This document shows positions 6,882-7,018 of a stretch of 7,018 bases of DNA, piece by piece (the stretch's first letter is position 1; each line of letters opens with the position of its first letter). The notes beneath the pieces were generated by a model. That model searched no databases. It was not told where the DNA came from and worked only from the letters and a program-made list of their open reading frames with translations. Source of the DNA: JAAYYM01 sp964483545 (GTDB lineage Bacteria; Bacillota; Clostridia; Lachnospirales; Lachnospiraceae); the NCBI GenBank assembly GCA_964483545.1, contig CAZACC010000106.1:1-7018 (forward strand). Reading direction: 5' to 3'. The position numbers were made by a program, and so were the translations under genes.

Positions 6882-7018
6882 TTATGCCAAAATATCGCTG
6901 ATATCATTCAGCCCTTTATGTGAAGTTACTACAACAACAGTATCTCCTATCTGCAGTTCGTCCTGTCCACGTGGAATAATAATCTTGCCTCTTCGGTTGA
7001 TGCTGCATAACAGCAGAT
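6882..7018 (-). CDS. trkA: Trk K+ uptake system NAD-binding protein TrkA, C-terminal end only (partial)
   Basis: Only the last 44 codons and the TAA stop are inside the window; the 5' part lies beyond position 7018. The reading frame gives INRRGKIIIPRGQDELQIGD, followed by a beta-rich stretch and the ending TSHKGLNDISDILA. This matches the end of an RCK_C (TrkA_C) domain, where the pattern is a strand, 'G...IP.G...L..GD', then a hydrophobic strand. In the family, TrkA is a cytoplasmic ring of RCK domains that binds nucleotides and gates the TrkH channel. RCK_C domains of related proteins (KtrA/KtrC, CabP) bind cyclic di-AMP, but that cannot be judged from this fragment. The identification rests partly on trkH starting 16 bases downstream, the usual trkA-trkH pairing. 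The final motif resembles the last domain of the long, two-RCK TrkA type (about 450 residues), but the full length is not visible. Confidence 0.87.
   Translation of the reverse strand, partial: LLLCSINRRGKIIIPRGQDELQIGDTVVVVTSHKGLNDISDILA

Noticed and set aside
6866..6907. Longer TrkH beginning at the ATG at 6907
   Set aside because: It would overlap trkA by 26 bases and add a hydrophilic tail unlike the family; the ATG at 6865 has a well-placed ribosome binding site.

Overview
This window is a dense, one-directional block of housekeeping genes. All eight genes lie on the minus strand, so transcription runs from position 7018 towards position 1. About 97% of the bases are coding, the longest non-coding gap is 67 bases, and I see no terminator or convincing promoter, so the block could be read as one long operon or as overlapping transcripts. 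The AT-rich composition, strong GGAGG-type ribosome binding sites, the phoH / PgpH-like / ybeY gene trio, a pyrimidine-nucleoside phosphorylase of the Gram-positive type and a DUF3048 (YerB-like) lipoprotein point to a low-GC Bacillota, most likely a Clostridia-class anaerobe. The genus cannot be told from this window.

In transcription order the genes are: the 3' end of trkA (K+ channel gating subunit, cut by the window edge); trkH (K+ channel pore subunit); pdp (pyrimidine-nucleoside phosphorylase); phoH (KH-PhoH family ATPase); a multi-pass membrane protein with a PgpH-like but apparently inactive HD domain; ybeY (rRNA-maturation endoribonuclease), overlapping the previous gene by 17 bases; a secreted DUF3048 lipoprotein of unknown function; and the first 36 codons of a MATE/MurJ/SpoVB-type flippase, cut by the left edge.

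Functionally there are three groups: K+ uptake (trkA-trkH), nucleoside salvage (pdp), and RNA metabolism plus signalling (phoH, PgpH-like gene, ybeY), followed by two envelope genes. In most Bacillota the gene between phoH and ybeY is pgpH, a 7-TM HD phosphodiesterase that degrades cyclic di-AMP. Here that position holds a 407-residue relative. It appears to lack the large extracellular sensor region, carries two internal deletions in the HD domain, and has replaced most of the metal-binding residues (HD is now HK, and HH is now YT). This is the most interesting point in the window: a probable pseudoenzyme at a conserved locus, next to an RNA-processing pair and downstream of a K+ transporter family that c-di-AMP often controls. 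No mobile element, CRISPR array, RNA gene or phage signal was found.
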